NCBI RefSeq assembly: GCF_002080455.1 | Contig: NZ_CP020555.1 | Span: 4,793,501 to 4,857,500, forward strand | Reading direction: 5' to 3' | DNA: 64,000 nt | Source of the DNA: Streptomyces sp. Sge12 | GTDB taxonomy: Bacteria; Actinomycetota; Actinomycetes; Streptomycetales; Streptomycetaceae | Part shown: positions 9,306 through 19,414 of the stretch, one piece after another | Numbering within the stretch: the stretch's first letter is position 1 | Layout of the letters: each line of letters opens with the position of its first letter | Made by a program: the position numbers and the translations under genes | The notes under the pieces: generated by a model | What the model was told of the DNA's origin: nothing | The model's database searches: none | Seen by the model: the letters and a program-made list of their open reading frames with translations, nothing else

Positions 9306-10510
9306 ATGACCATGGCCATGCCCTGGCCACCACCGACGCACATGGTCTCGAGACCGAACTGCTTGTCGTGGAACTGCAGGCTGTTGATCAGGGTGCCGGT
9401 GATGCGCGCGCCGGTCATCCCGAAGGGGTGACCGACGGCGATGGCGCCACCGTTGACGTTCAGCTTCTCCAGCGGGATCTCCAGGTCGCGGTACGACGGG
9501 ATGACCTGGGCCGCGAAGGCCTCGTTGATCTCGAAGAGGTCGATGTCGCCGACGGTCAGCCCGGCCCGCTTCAGGGCCTGCTTCGACGCCTCGACCGGGC
9601 CCAGGCCCATGATCTCGGGGGAGAGGCCGGTGACACCGGTGGAGACGATCCGGGCCAGCGGGGTCAGGCCCAGCTCGCGGGCCTTGGTGTCGCTCATGAT
9701 GACCAGCGCCGCGGCGCCGTCGTTCAGCGGGCAGCAGTTCGCGGCCGTGACCAGGCCGTCGGGGCGGAAGACGGGCTTGAGGCCCTGCACGCCCTCCAGG
9801 GTCACGCCGGCGCGCGGGCCGTCGTCCCCGGAGACGACCGTGCCGTCCGGGGTGGTGACCGGGGTGATCTCGCGGGCCCAGAAGCCGTTCTTGATGGCCT
9901 CTTCCGCGAGGTTCTGCGAGCGGACGCCGAACTCGTCCATGTCCTGGCGGGTCACGCCCTTGATGCGGGCCAGGTTCTCGGCGGTCTGGCCCATCGCGAT
10001 GTACGCGTCCGGGACCAGGCCGTCCTCGCGCGGGTCGTGCCACTCGGAGCCGGTCGACTCGGCGACGGCCGCCGTACGGGCCTCGGCCTCGGCGAAGAGC
10101 GGGTTGTGGGTGTCGGGCCAGGAGTCCGAGTTGCCCTTGGCGAACCGCGACACCATCTCGACGCCCGCCGAGATGAAGACGTCGCCCTCGCCCGCCTTGA
10201 TGGCGTGCAGCGCCATCCGCGAGGTCTGCAGCGAGGAGGAGCAGTACCGGGTGATGGTGGTGCCGGGCAGGAAGTCCATGCCCATCTGCACGGCCACGAT
10301 GCGCGCCAGGTTGTTGCCCTGCTCGCCGCCCGGCAGGCCGCAGCCCAGCATCAGGTCGTCGATCTCGCGCGGGTCCAGCCCGGGGACCTTGGCCAGGGCG
10401 GCCTGGATGATCGTCGCGGTCAGGTCGTCCGGCCGCACGTCCTTGAGGGACCCCTTGAAGGCGCGCCCGATGGGGGAGCGGGCGGTGGAAACGATGACGG
10501 CTTCGGGCAT
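9290..10510 (-). CDS. Acetyl-CoA C-acyltransferase (thiolase)
   Basis: A 406-residue thiolase. The ATG at 10510 follows GGAG by 5 nt. The acyl-accepting cysteine is C90 in ITRYCSSSLQTSRMA; the C-terminal half carries the FEINEAFAAQ loop, GHPFGMTGAR with the catalytic histidine, and CVGGGQGMAMVIE with the second cysteine. The length fits a complete enzyme. It would cleave 3-ketoacyl-CoA to acetyl-CoA and a shorter acyl-CoA in beta-oxidation, or condense acetyl-CoA. FEINEAFAAQ and full length argue for a degradative FadA-type enzyme. No other beta-oxidation gene is adjacent, though an acyl-CoA dehydrogenase lies at 36.9 kb. Probably monocistronic. Confidence 0.92.
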   Translation of the reverse strand: MPEAVIVSTARSPIGRAFKGSLKDVRPDDLTATIIQAALAKVPGLDPREIDDLMLGCGLPGGEQGNNLARIVAVQMGMDFLPGTTITRYCSSSLQTSRMALHAIKAGEGDVFISAGVEMVSRFAKGNSDSWPDTHNPLFAEAEARTAAVAESTGSEWHDPREDGLVPDAYIAMGQTAENLARIKGVTRQDMDEFGVRSQNLAEEAIKNGFWAREITPVTTPDGTVVSGDDGPRAGVTLEGVQGLKPVFRPDGLVTAANCCPLNDGAAALVIMSDTKARELGLTPLARIVSTGVTGLSPEIMGLGPVEASKQALKRAGLTVGDIDLFEINEAFAAQVIPSYRDLEIPLEKLNVNGGAIAVGHPFGMTGARITGTLINSLQFHDKQFGLETMCVGGGQGMAMVIERLS

Positions 10511-10704
10511 CGGGACTCCAAGGGTGTGTTGCGGCTCTGAGCGGGACCGCAAGCGAAGTTACCGCCCCGTACGGTCCAGGTCACCGGCCGGGGCGTGTGA
10601 CACGGGACGCACTCGCCCGCGGCCTTCGACGGTACGCGCGCACCGCGACGGCGCGCAGGGGCCCTGCCCGGCCCGTGGGCCCGTGCGGATCACCCGGGCG
10701 GGGT

Positions 10705-11703
10705 CTACGGCACCACGGGCTGCGCCGGGTCCGTGGCCGGCACCCGCCGCCTGCGGCGGTGCTTGAGCAGCACCCAGGGGCCGCGGACCGCCGTGACCTC
10801 CGTACCCGCCTGGCCTGCGGCGGCCGACGCGGCCTTCGCCACCGGCAGCATGTCCTCGTCCCGGGACACGTCCAGCCGGTCCGACTCCGGCCACAGGCCC
10901 AGCGCCGCGCACAGCGTCGGCAGCACGGCCATGGCGGCGGTCGCGTACCCCTCGGCCGACGGGTGGTAGGAGTCCGGGCCGAACATCTCGCGCGGGTTCG
11001 CGGCGAACTCCGGGCCCAGCAGGTCCCCCATGGAGACCGTACGGGCGCCCAGGGCGACCACCCCTATGGTCTGCGCGGCGGCCAGCTGGCGCGAGACCCG
11101 GCGGGCCAGCCAGCGCAGCGGCTGGTACACCGGCTCGATCGTGCCCAGGTCGGGGCAGGTGCCCACGACGACCTCGGAACCGGCCATGCGCAGCCTGCGC
11201 ACGGCCGAGGTCAGCAGCCGCACCGACTGCGTCGGCGGCATCCGGCGGGTCACGTCGTTCGCGCCGATCATGATCACGCAGACGTCCGGGGGCGGCGGGG
11301 CGCCGTCCAGCAGCAGGCCCACCTGGCGGTCCAGGTCGTCCGACATGGCCCCCGACAGGGCTACGTTGCGCAGCTCCACCGGCCGCTCCGCCACCGCCGC
11401 CAGCCCGGAGGCCAGCAGGGCCGCCGGCGTCTGCCGGGCCCGCCGTACGCCCAGCCCGGCGGCCGTGGAGTCACCCAGCATGCCCAGGCGCAGGGGGCCC
11501 GGGCTCTGCTCCGGCCCGCCGAACTCGCTCCCGTACAGCCCGTCGGCGCGCGGCGGGTCCGGCAGGCCGGATCCGACCGTCCGCTTGGCGAACTGCATCT
11601 CGGCCACCACCAGCCCGACCGCGGCGGCCCCGACCAGCCCGAGGCCGCCTCCACCGTACGCTGCCCCCGCCGCGATCCGGCGGGCTGTTCTCGCCCTGGA
11701 CAT
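10705..11703 (-). CDS. SGNH/GDSL hydrolase, membrane-anchored or secreted
   Basis: A 332-residue protein. A basic N-terminus and a hydrophobic stretch (~11-35) suggest a signal anchor. Block I is LGMLGDSTAAGLG (nucleophile Ser), block III IMIGANDVTRR (Gly-x-Asn-Asp), and block V GPDSYHPSAEGYA (Asp and His), so the SGNH catalytic set is complete. Family members hydrolyse esters of lipids, acylated sugars or similar substrates; the substrate here is unknown. It diverges from the cystathionine beta-synthase gene across 125 bp. Confidence 0.85.
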   Translation of the reverse strand: MSRARTARRIAAGAAYGGGGLGLVGAAAVGLVVAEMQFAKRTVGSGLPDPPRADGLYGSEFGGPEQSPGPLRLGMLGDSTAAGLGVRRARQTPAALLASGLAAVAERPVELRNVALSGAMSDDLDRQVGLLLDGAPPPPDVCVIMIGANDVTRRMPPTQSVRLLTSAVRRLRMAGSEVVVGTCPDLGTIEPVYQPLRWLARRVSRQLAAAQTIGVVALGARTVSMGDLLGPEFAANPREMFGPDSYHPSAEGYATAAMAVLPTLCAALGLWPESDRLDVSRDEDMLPVAKAASAAAGQAGTEVTAVRGPWVLLKHRRRRRVPATDPAQPVVP

Positions 11704-11828
11704 CCTTCAGGCCACCTCCTCGGTCCTCATTGACCCCTACCTGCCCCGTACGGACGGTCGGCCAATCCCTTTCGGCATACTCTGGCCGGACCTCCCGGAG
11801 AACCCGTGGAGTCCCCTCCTTGGAGAAC

Positions 11829-13214
11829 ATGGTGCAATTCCACGACTCGATGATCAGCCTCGTCGGCAACACCCCGCTGGTGAAGCTCAACCGTGTGACC
11901 GACGGCCTGCAGGCCACCGTCCTTGCGAAGGTCGAATACTTCAATCCCGGTGGATCCGTGAAGGACCGGATCGCCGTACGGATGATCGAGGCCGCCGAGC
12001 AGAGCGGAGCCCTCAAGCCCGGAGGCACCATCGTGGAGCCGACCAGCGGCAACACGGGTGTAGGACTCGCCATCGTGGCCCAGCAGAAGGGCTACAAGTG
12101 CATCTTCGTCTGTCCTGACAAGGTGTCCATGGACAAGATCAACGTGATGCGCGCGTACGGTGCGGAGGTCGTGGTCTGCCCGACCGCCGTCGACCCCGAG
12201 CACCCGGACTCGTACTACAACGTGTCCGACCGCCTCGCGCGCGAGCCCGGTGCCTGGAAGCCCGACCAGTACAGCAACCCGAACAACCCCCGTTCGCACT
12301 ACGAGACCACCGGTCCCGAGCTGTGGGAGCAGACGGACGGGAAGATCACCCACTTCGTCGCCGGCGTCGGCACGGGCGGCACGATTTCCGGTACCGGCAA
12401 CTACCTCAAGGAGGTCAGCGGCGGGAAGGTCAAGGTCATCGGCGCCGACCCCGAGGGCTCGGTCTACTCCGGCGGCTCCGGCCGCCCGTACCTCGTCGAG
12501 GGCGTCGGCGAGGACTTCTGGCCGACCGCCTACGACCCGAACGTCACCGACGAGATCATCGCGGTGTCCGACAAGGACTCCTTCCAGATGACCCGCCGCC
12601 TCGCCAAGGAGGAGGGCCTCCTCGTCGGCGGCTCCTGCGGCATGGCCGTCGTGGCCGCGCTGAAGGCCGCAGAGGGCCTCGGCCCGGACGACGTCGTCGT
12701 CGTCCTGCTGCCGGACAGCGGCCGCGGCTACCTCAGCAAGATCTTCAGCGACGAGTGGATGGCGGGCCACGGCTTCCTGGAGGAGGCCGGTCCCGCCGCG
12801 CGCATCGGTGACGTGCTGAGCGACAAGGAGGGCGGCATCCCCTCCCTCGTCCACATGCACCCCGAGGAGACCGTCGGCGAGGCCATCGAGGTCCTGCGCG
12901 AGTACGGCGTCTCGCAGATGCCGATCGTCAAGCCGGGCGCCGGCCACCCCGACGTGATGGCTGCCGAGGTCATCGGCTCCGTGGTCGAGAAGGAGCTCCT
13001 CGCCGCGCTGTTCGCCCAGCGGGCCTCGCTGACCGACCCGCTGGAGAAGCACATGAGCTCCCCGCTGCCGCAGGTCGGCTCCGGCGAGCCGGTGTCCGAG
13101 CTGATGTCGGTGCTCGGCGAGGCGGACGCGGCGATCGTGCTGGTCGAGGGCAAGCCCACCGGTGTGGTGAGCCGCCAGGACCTGCTGGCCTTCCTGGCCA
13201 AGGCCGCGAAGTAG
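11829..13214 (+). CDS. cbs: Cystathionine beta-synthase
   Basis: A 461-residue fold-type II PLP enzyme. ATG 11829 lies close behind GGAG (11822-11825); GTG 11832 is an almost equivalent start. PLP lysine is K45 in NPGGSVKDR, and the phosphate/substrate loop is PTSGNTGVG (~71-79). Residues ~1-325 are the catalytic domain and ~335-460 hold two CBS motifs, as in serine- or homocysteine-using cystathionine beta-synthases. The reaction joins serine (or O-acetylserine) and homocysteine into cystathionine on the transsulphuration route to cysteine. The CBS pair may bind an adenosyl ligand. The presence of the CBS pair favours this over cysteine synthase. Confidence 0.9.
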   Translation: MVQFHDSMISLVGNTPLVKLNRVTDGLQATVLAKVEYFNPGGSVKDRIAVRMIEAAEQSGALKPGGTIVEPTSGNTGVGLAIVAQQKGYKCIFVCPDKVSMDKINVMRAYGAEVVVCPTAVDPEHPDSYYNVSDRLAREPGAWKPDQYSNPNNPRSHYETTGPELWEQTDGKITHFVAGVGTGGTISGTGNYLKEVSGGKVKVIGADPEGSVYSGGSGRPYLVEGVGEDFWPTAYDPNVTDEIIAVSDKDSFQMTRRLAKEEGLLVGGSCGMAVVAALKAAEGLGPDDVVVVLLPDSGRGYLSKIFSDEWMAGHGFLEEAGPAARIGDVLSDKEGGIPSLVHMHPEETVGEAIEVLREYGVSQMPIVKPGAGHPDVMAAEVIGSVVEKELLAALFAQRASLTDPLEKHMSSPLPQVGSGEPVSELMSVLGEADAAIVLVEGKPTGVVSRQDLLAFLAKAAK

Positions 13215-13645
13215 CCTGCGGGCCGCTCGGGGGACGGGGCGCGGGCCCACGGCCCGCCTCCGCCCCCGGACGTCCGGCACGGCCCGTGGCGCGGCCGTCG
13301 CGCAAACGGTACGGGCCCGACATGTGACGGCAGCACCCGCTTAACACGGCTGGGGCACAGTGGTGGTTGTCGGCAGGGAAGCTCGGGAGACCGGAACCCG
13401 GCCGGCACCACGGAACGGCGTGTGCGGACCTCCGGAGCGGCTCCCGGACCTCGCGTACGCCACGGACGCGGACGGCCCTGACCCGGCCGTGTCCTTCGCG
13501 GGGACCGCCGTCGTCCCGCCCCTCGGGCGACCGAGGGTGCGGCGGTCCCCGCGCAATCCTTTTCCACCCCGGCCCCGCCGGCGCTTCGAGGCGCGGCTGT
13601 TCGGAGGCGGAGCCCCCGCAGCGGCGCCGCACCGGCGTACGGGCC
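13215..13645. other. Gene-poor interval after cystathionine beta-synthase
   Basis: About 430 bp between two convergent genes. GC-rich imperfect hairpins lie at 13230-13270 and could end cbs. An open plus-strand frame at 13360-13695 has no ribosome site and weakly biased third positions, so I do not call it. At 13571-13598 there is a degenerate half-copy of the GCCGGCGTTTGAGGCGCGG repeat seen at 20.8 and 35.3 kb. Confidence 0.45.
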
Positions 13646-14029
13646 TTACTCCCGGGGAGCCTGCGTACCCCGTCGGAGGCGAGCGGCGTGGATGAAGTTC
13701 ACGCCCACGATGCCCGCCCAGGCCACGATCAGCCCCGGCAGCCGCGCCTGCGCGGCGGCGATGGCCGACAGCGGGACCGCCAGCACCAGCGTGATGATCG
13801 CGAAGCCGAAGCGTTCGCCGAAGTTCCCGTCCCCCGGGGCGGCGGACGGCGACCGGCCGTCGCCGCGGGCCGCGGCCAGGCGTTCCTCCGCGAGCCGGCG
13901 CCGGACCTGGGTGTCGACCTTCTCGACGAACGAGTCCACCAGCGCGGCCTCGTACTCCGGGCCCAGCTCGCGCCGGGCGTCCATCGTCGCGTCGAATTCC
14001 TTCTTCAGCTCTTGGGCGTGGGCATCCAT
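13646..14029 (-). CDS. Small membrane protein, two TM segments
   Basis: A 127-residue protein with likely start ATG 14029 (MDAHAQELKKEFDATMDARREL). The first ~75 residues are charged and helical, ending in an Arg/Ala-rich segment. Two hydrophobic helices follow: FAIITLVLAVPLSAIAAAQ and LPGLIVAWAGIVGVNFIHAA. This is a common layout for small actinobacterial proteins with a cytoplasmic coiled part and a hairpin membrane anchor. No enzymatic motif. It diverges from the RpiR regulator gene. Function unknown. Confidence 0.7.
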   Translation of the reverse strand: MDAHAQELKKEFDATMDARRELGPEYEAALVDSFVEKVDTQVRRRLAEERLAAARGDGRSPSAAPGDGNFGERFGFAIITLVLAVPLSAIAAAQARLPGLIVAWAGIVGVNFIHAARLRRGTQAPRE

Positions 14030-14135
14030 GCCCCCACCGTAGGAACCCCCGCAGGCCCCGGCACTGGGGCTGTCCCCCGTATCCGCATCGCGGGCACGGC
14101 TTGCCCCGCTGCATAACCGCATGCAGAGTGCTCCG

Positions 14136-14150
14136 TGACTGAATAACTCA
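14136..14150. promoter_or_regulatory. Possible RpiR autoregulatory site
   Basis: TGACTGAATAACTCA lies 20 nt before the RpiR-family gene. It shares the 9-mer TGACTGAAT with the hutU upstream site at 16473-16481. A regulator acting on both promoters is a reasonable inference; not demonstrated. Confidence 0.4.
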
Positions 14151-14169
14151 CCGGGACGGAGGGGACGGG

Positions 14170-15012
14170 ATGAGTGACAGCCCGGCCGCGCGGCTGCAGA
14201 AGCTGTTCGAGGGGCACCGGCTGACGCCGACCCAGCGGCGGATCGCGCACTGCATGGTGCGCGGGGCGGCGGAGGTGCCCTTCCTGTCGAGCGTCGAGCT
14301 GGCCGAACTGGCCGGGGTGAGCCAGCCCTCGGTGACCCGGTTCGCCGTGGCGCTCGGCTTCGACGGCTATCCGGCGCTGCGCCGCCACCTGCGCGAGGTG
14401 GCCCCCGCGGAGCGGCCCGAGGCCGCGCACGAGGACTCGTACAACGAGTACCAGCAGGCCGTCCTCGGCGAGATCGAGAACCTGCGGCAGCTGGCGGCCA
14501 TGCTCGCGGATCCCGCGCCGGTCCAGGAGGCCGGGCGGCTGCTCGCCGCCTCGACGCCGCTGCTGGTGCTCGGGCTGCGGGCGGCCTCGTCGCAGGCGCG
14601 CGGGTTCGCGTACTTCGCCTCGAAGGTCCACCGGGACGTACGCCTCCTCGACGAGGGCGGCACGATGCTGGAGGACCGCATCGACGCGGCGCGCTACGAG
14701 GGCGCCACGGCCCTGCTGTGCTTCGCGCTGCCCCGGCACCCGCGGGAGGTCGTGGAGACGCTGGAGCGTTCGCGGGCGGCCGGTCTGACCGTGGTCACGG
14801 TCGCGGACTCGGCCTTCGCCCCCGTGGCCCGCCACTCGGACCTGCTGATCCCCGCGCAGGTCGGCACCGGCCTGGCCTTCGACACGGCGTGTGCGCCGAT
14901 GCTGCTGGGGCGGGTGCTGCTGGAGTCGATGGCGGACGCGCTGCCGGACGCGCAGGCGCGGCTGGAGGCCTTCGACGCGCGGGCCGCTGCGCGGGGCCTG
15001 TTCGTGGAGTAG
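14170..15012 (+). CDS. MurR/RpiR family transcriptional regulator
   Basis: A 280-residue regulator from ATG 14170, preceded by GGAGGGGA. Residues ~1-80 form the RpiR-type HTH (LTPTQRRIAHCMV, then ELAELAGVSQPSVTRFAVALGFDGY as the helix-turn-helix). Residues ~115-265 form a SIS sugar-isomerase-like effector domain (PLLVLGLRAASSQARGFAYFASKVHRDV, ATALLCFALPRHPREVVE). The family senses phosphosugars or small metabolites. It sits next to a diaminopimelate-decarboxylase-like gene and the hut cluster, and a shared sequence upstream suggests it controls hutU. The effector is unknown; urocanate or a downstream intermediate would be a natural guess. Confidence 0.88.
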   Translation: MSDSPAARLQKLFEGHRLTPTQRRIAHCMVRGAAEVPFLSSVELAELAGVSQPSVTRFAVALGFDGYPALRRHLREVAPAERPEAAHEDSYNEYQQAVLGEIENLRQLAAMLADPAPVQEAGRLLAASTPLLVLGLRAASSQARGFAYFASKVHRDVRLLDEGGTMLEDRIDAARYEGATALLCFALPRHPREVVETLERSRAAGLTVVTVADSAFAPVARHSDLLIPAQVGTGLAFDTACAPMLLGRVLLESMADALPDAQARLEAFDARAAARGLFVE

Positions 15013-15066
15013 CCCCGGGCCCGCCCCGCGCCCCGGGCCCGCCCCGCGCCCCGGGCCCGCCCGGCG
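15013..15066. repeat. 18-bp tandem repeat, three copies
   Basis: The unit CCCCGGGCCCGCCCCGCG occurs at 15013-15030 and 15031-15048, with a near-identical third copy at 15049-15066. It fills the gap between two convergent genes, is self-complementary around CCCGGG, and could act as terminator for both. Confidence 0.75.
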
Positions 15067-15069
15067 GGG

Positions 15070-16440
15070 CTAGAGCAGGGCGTCGCGGAGGGCTCCGCCC
15101 GCCTCCGTGACGATCGACGGCACGTCCTGCTCCGGGCGGACGAGGTGGAAGCGGACCTCGCCGGTCGGCGCGACCGTGAAGCCGTGGACCGCCGGGCGGG
15201 GCAGGCTGTTGTAGCCGTAGTGGGCCGTGAAGAAGTACGCGCCGGTGTCCGGGACGCCGATCAGGTCGCCGGGGGCGAGCCGCGGCAGCTCGCGCGCGGT
15301 GGCCAGCAGGTCCCCCGCGAAGCAGGCCGGGCCCGCGATGTCCTGGGCCACCGGGTCGCCGGTCCTCGGGACGCCCTTCGCGTCGTACGGCAGGATCCGT
15401 ACCGGCCAGGCCGCCGGGGCGTACGCGGTGCGGGTCGCCAGCTGGACCCCGGCGTGGGTGAGCGCGATCGGCCGGGAGCCGCTGGTCTTGGTGTACTCGA
15501 CGCGCGCCAGCACCAGGCCGTGCTTGGCCAGCAGGGACCGGCCGAACTCGGTGACCAGGCCGTAGGAACCGTCGAAGAGGGCGGGCACCGCCTCGCGCAG
15601 GGCGGCCACGTACTGCGCGTGGGTGGGGGTCTCCTCGTCCGAGGCGAAGTTCACCGGCAGGCCGCCGCCGATGTCGAGGGTGTCGACCTGGCGCCGCCCG
15701 GCCGCCGCGTTGATCTCCTCGGCCAGCGCGTGCAGGTCCCGTACGCCCTCGGCGATCAGGGCCAGGGGAACGCCCTGGGAGCCCGAGTGGACGTGCAGGC
15801 GGGTGAGCCACGGCCGGTCCAGGTAGGCCCGTACGAGCCGCTCGCGCGCGCCGGGGTCGCGCAGGGCGATCCCGAACTTCGAGGTCGAGGTCGCCGTGGA
15901 CAGGGCGTCGATGGCCCCGGCGCCGGTCTGCGGGTTGACCCGCAGGCCGATCGGGGCCGCAGGGGGCGCGGCCGCCGCACCGACGAGCGCGTCGAGGCGG
16001 GCCAGCTCCTGTGGGTTATCGGCGTTCAGGGCGATGCCCAGGGCCAGCGCCTCGCGCAGCTCGGCCACCGTCTTGGCGGGGGAGTCCAGGACGATCCGGG
16101 CCGCCGGCACCCCCGCAGCCCGGGCCAGCGCCAGCTCGCCGGGGCTCGCCACCTCGCAGCCGAGGCCGGCGTCGGCGAGCAGTCGCAGGACCGGTACGAG
16201 GGGGGCGGCCTTGACGGCGAAGGCGTGCAGGATCGGGGTCCCGGGCGCCGCCGCGGTGGCGAAGGCGCTGGTCAGGGCGGCGGCGGAGGCGCGGATCCCG
16301 GCGACGTCCAGCAGGCAGGTCAGGGGGTGCGCGCTGTCGTCCCCGCCCACGAGGCCCTGCTCGACGGCGGCCCGTACGGCCAGGTCCCGGCGGGCGGTCG
16401 CGCTCGCGCTCTCGTGCGTCTGTGCAGCCATATCGGCCAT
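15070..16440 (-). CDS. Diaminopimelate/ornithine-decarboxylase-like PLP enzyme (fold type III)
   Basis: A 456-residue enzyme. PLP lysine is K77 (HAFAVKAAP). Further marks are the HVHSGSQG strand (~224-231), the DIGGGLPVNF phosphate loop, PACFAGDLL with the catalytic cysteine from the partner subunit, and GAYFFTAHYGYNSLPRP, the C-terminal tyrosine segment of the LysA group. These support an intact family 2 decarboxylase. The true substrate is uncertain: primary LysA is usually encoded near homoserine genes, so this is likely a secondary member acting on another amino acid. It diverges from hutU and converges on the RpiR gene. Start could also be ATG 16431; neither has a clear ribosome site. 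Confidence 0.8.
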   Translation of the reverse strand: MADMAAQTHESASATARRDLAVRAAVEQGLVGGDDSAHPLTCLLDVAGIRASAAALTSAFATAAAPGTPILHAFAVKAAPLVPVLRLLADAGLGCEVASPGELALARAAGVPAARIVLDSPAKTVAELREALALGIALNADNPQELARLDALVGAAAAPPAAPIGLRVNPQTGAGAIDALSTATSTSKFGIALRDPGARERLVRAYLDRPWLTRLHVHSGSQGVPLALIAEGVRDLHALAEEINAAAGRRQVDTLDIGGGLPVNFASDEETPTHAQYVAALREAVPALFDGSYGLVTEFGRSLLAKHGLVLARVEYTKTSGSRPIALTHAGVQLATRTAYAPAAWPVRILPYDAKGVPRTGDPVAQDIAGPACFAGDLLATARELPRLAPGDLIGVPDTGAYFFTAHYGYNSLPRPAVHGFTVAPTGEVRFHLVRPEQDVPSIVTEAGGALRDALL

Positions 16441-16474
16441 CCCATCATTCGACGCCGATGCCCGCAGCTGTTGA

Positions 16475-16512
16475 CTGAATCTATTCAGGACGGGAGGATG
16501 TGAATAGATTGA
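16475..16512. promoter_or_regulatory. Two operator-like sites upstream of hutU
   Basis: CTGAATCTATTCAG (16475-16488) is a 6-bp inverted repeat with a 2-bp spacer. A second site TGAATAGATTGA (16501-16512) is near-symmetric and lies 25 bp away centre to centre. Both are AT-rich islands in GC-rich DNA between the divergent PLP-enzyme gene and hutU. They resemble the TGAAT...ATTCA sites used by RpiR-type regulators. Confidence 0.6.
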
Positions 16513-16535
16513 CCAACATCGGAGGAGGCACCGCC

Positions 16536-18196
<1,661 letters not shown>

Positions 18197-18200
<4 letters not shown>

Positions 18201-19414
18201 GCGAGGCCGCATCGTTCCACGGCATGTGGGCCGAGCTCGCGCCCATCGGCAGGAACGCCGAGACCGGCGGCTACCGCCGCCACGCCTGGACCGGGGCCGA
18301 CGCCGACTGCCGGACCTGGTTCCAGGAGCAGGCCGAGGCGCGCGGGCTCACGTACGAGACCGACCGCAACGGCAACCAGTGGGCCTGGCTCGGCGACCCC
18401 CTCGCGGGGGACGCCGTGGTCACCGGCTCCCACCTGGACTCCGTCCCGGACGGCGGGGCCTTCGACGGCCCCCTCGGGGTGGTCTCCTCCTTCGCAGCCC
18501 TGGACGAACTCCGCAGGAGGGGCGCGGAGTTCTCCAGGCCCCTGGCCATCACCAACTTCGGTGACGAGGAAGGCGCCCGCTTCGGGCTCGCCTGCGTCGG
18601 CTCCCGGCTCGCCGCCGGGCAGCTGACCAAGGAGAAGGCGTACGAGCTGCGCGACGCCGACGGCGTCAGCCTGCCGCGGGCCATGGAGGCCGCCGGATAC
18701 GACCCCGAGGCCATCGGGGCCGACCCCGAACGCCTCGGCCGCATCGGCGCCTTCGTCGAACTGCACGTGGAGCAGGGCCGGGCCCTGGACCTGTCCGGGG
18801 ACCGGATCGGCATCGCCTCCGCGATCTGGCCGCACGGCCGCTGGCGGTTCGACTTCCGCGGCGAGGCCAACCACGCCGGCACCACCCGGCTGGTCGACCG
18901 CCGCGACCCGATGCTCACCTACGCGGCGACCGTGCTGGCGGCGCGCACCGAAGCGGCCCTCGCCGGGGCCGTGGCCACCTTCGGGAAGATCTCGGTCGAG
19001 CCCAACGGGGTCAACGCCATCCCGTCGCTGGTGCGCGGCTGGCTCGACTCCCGGGCCGCCGACCAGGCCACCCTCGACACGGTCGTCACCGCCATCGAGA
19101 AGGCCGCCCGCGAGCGCGCCGACCAGGACGGCATCGACCTCGGCATCGTCCGGGAGTCCTTCACTCCGGTCGTCGAGTTCGAGCACGCCCTGCGCGACGA
19201 GATGAACCGGATCCTGGGCGGTTCGGTCCCCGTTCTCGGGACCGGGGCGGGACACGACGCCGGGATCCTCTCCGCCGCCGTCCCGACCGCGATGCTGTTC
19301 GTACGGAACCCGACCGGCGTCTCCCACTCCCCGCGGGAGTTCGCCGCCGAGGACGACTGCGTGGCAGGCGTCCTCGCCCTCGCCGACGTACTGGAAGGCC
19401 TGGCATGTCGCTGA
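18197..19414 (+). CDS. M20-family amidohydrolase (allantoate amidohydrolase/carbamoylase type) in hut operon
   Basis: A 405-residue binuclear-metal hydrolase. The GTG at 18197 overlaps the hutU stop (GTGA). Metal and catalytic residues are visible: TGSHLDSVPDGGAFDG (His, Asp), NFGDEEGARFG (Glu), FVELHVEQG (His) and GAGHDAG (His). The dimerisation domain is ~200-320. Similar proteins are named allantoate amidohydrolase or N-carbamoyl-amino-acid hydrolase. Its position between hutU and hutF suggests it hydrolyses N-formylglutamate (the HutG step) rather than allantoate. That is inference from context; I see no HutG here. Confidence 0.82.

Noticed and set aside
8965..9309. Possible small gene and possible c-di-AMP (ydaO-type) riboswitch upstream of the minus-strand gene
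   Set aside because: No ribosome site or codon bias for the ORF; the stems and GGTCACA strings are suggestive, but I cannot find the conserved core of the riboswitch, and no cell-wall hydrolase gene follows.
13360..13695. A 111-codon plus-strand ORF
   Set aside because: No Shine-Dalgarno, mixed third-position bias, overlap with the convergent gene's end, and part of it is a repeat half-copy.
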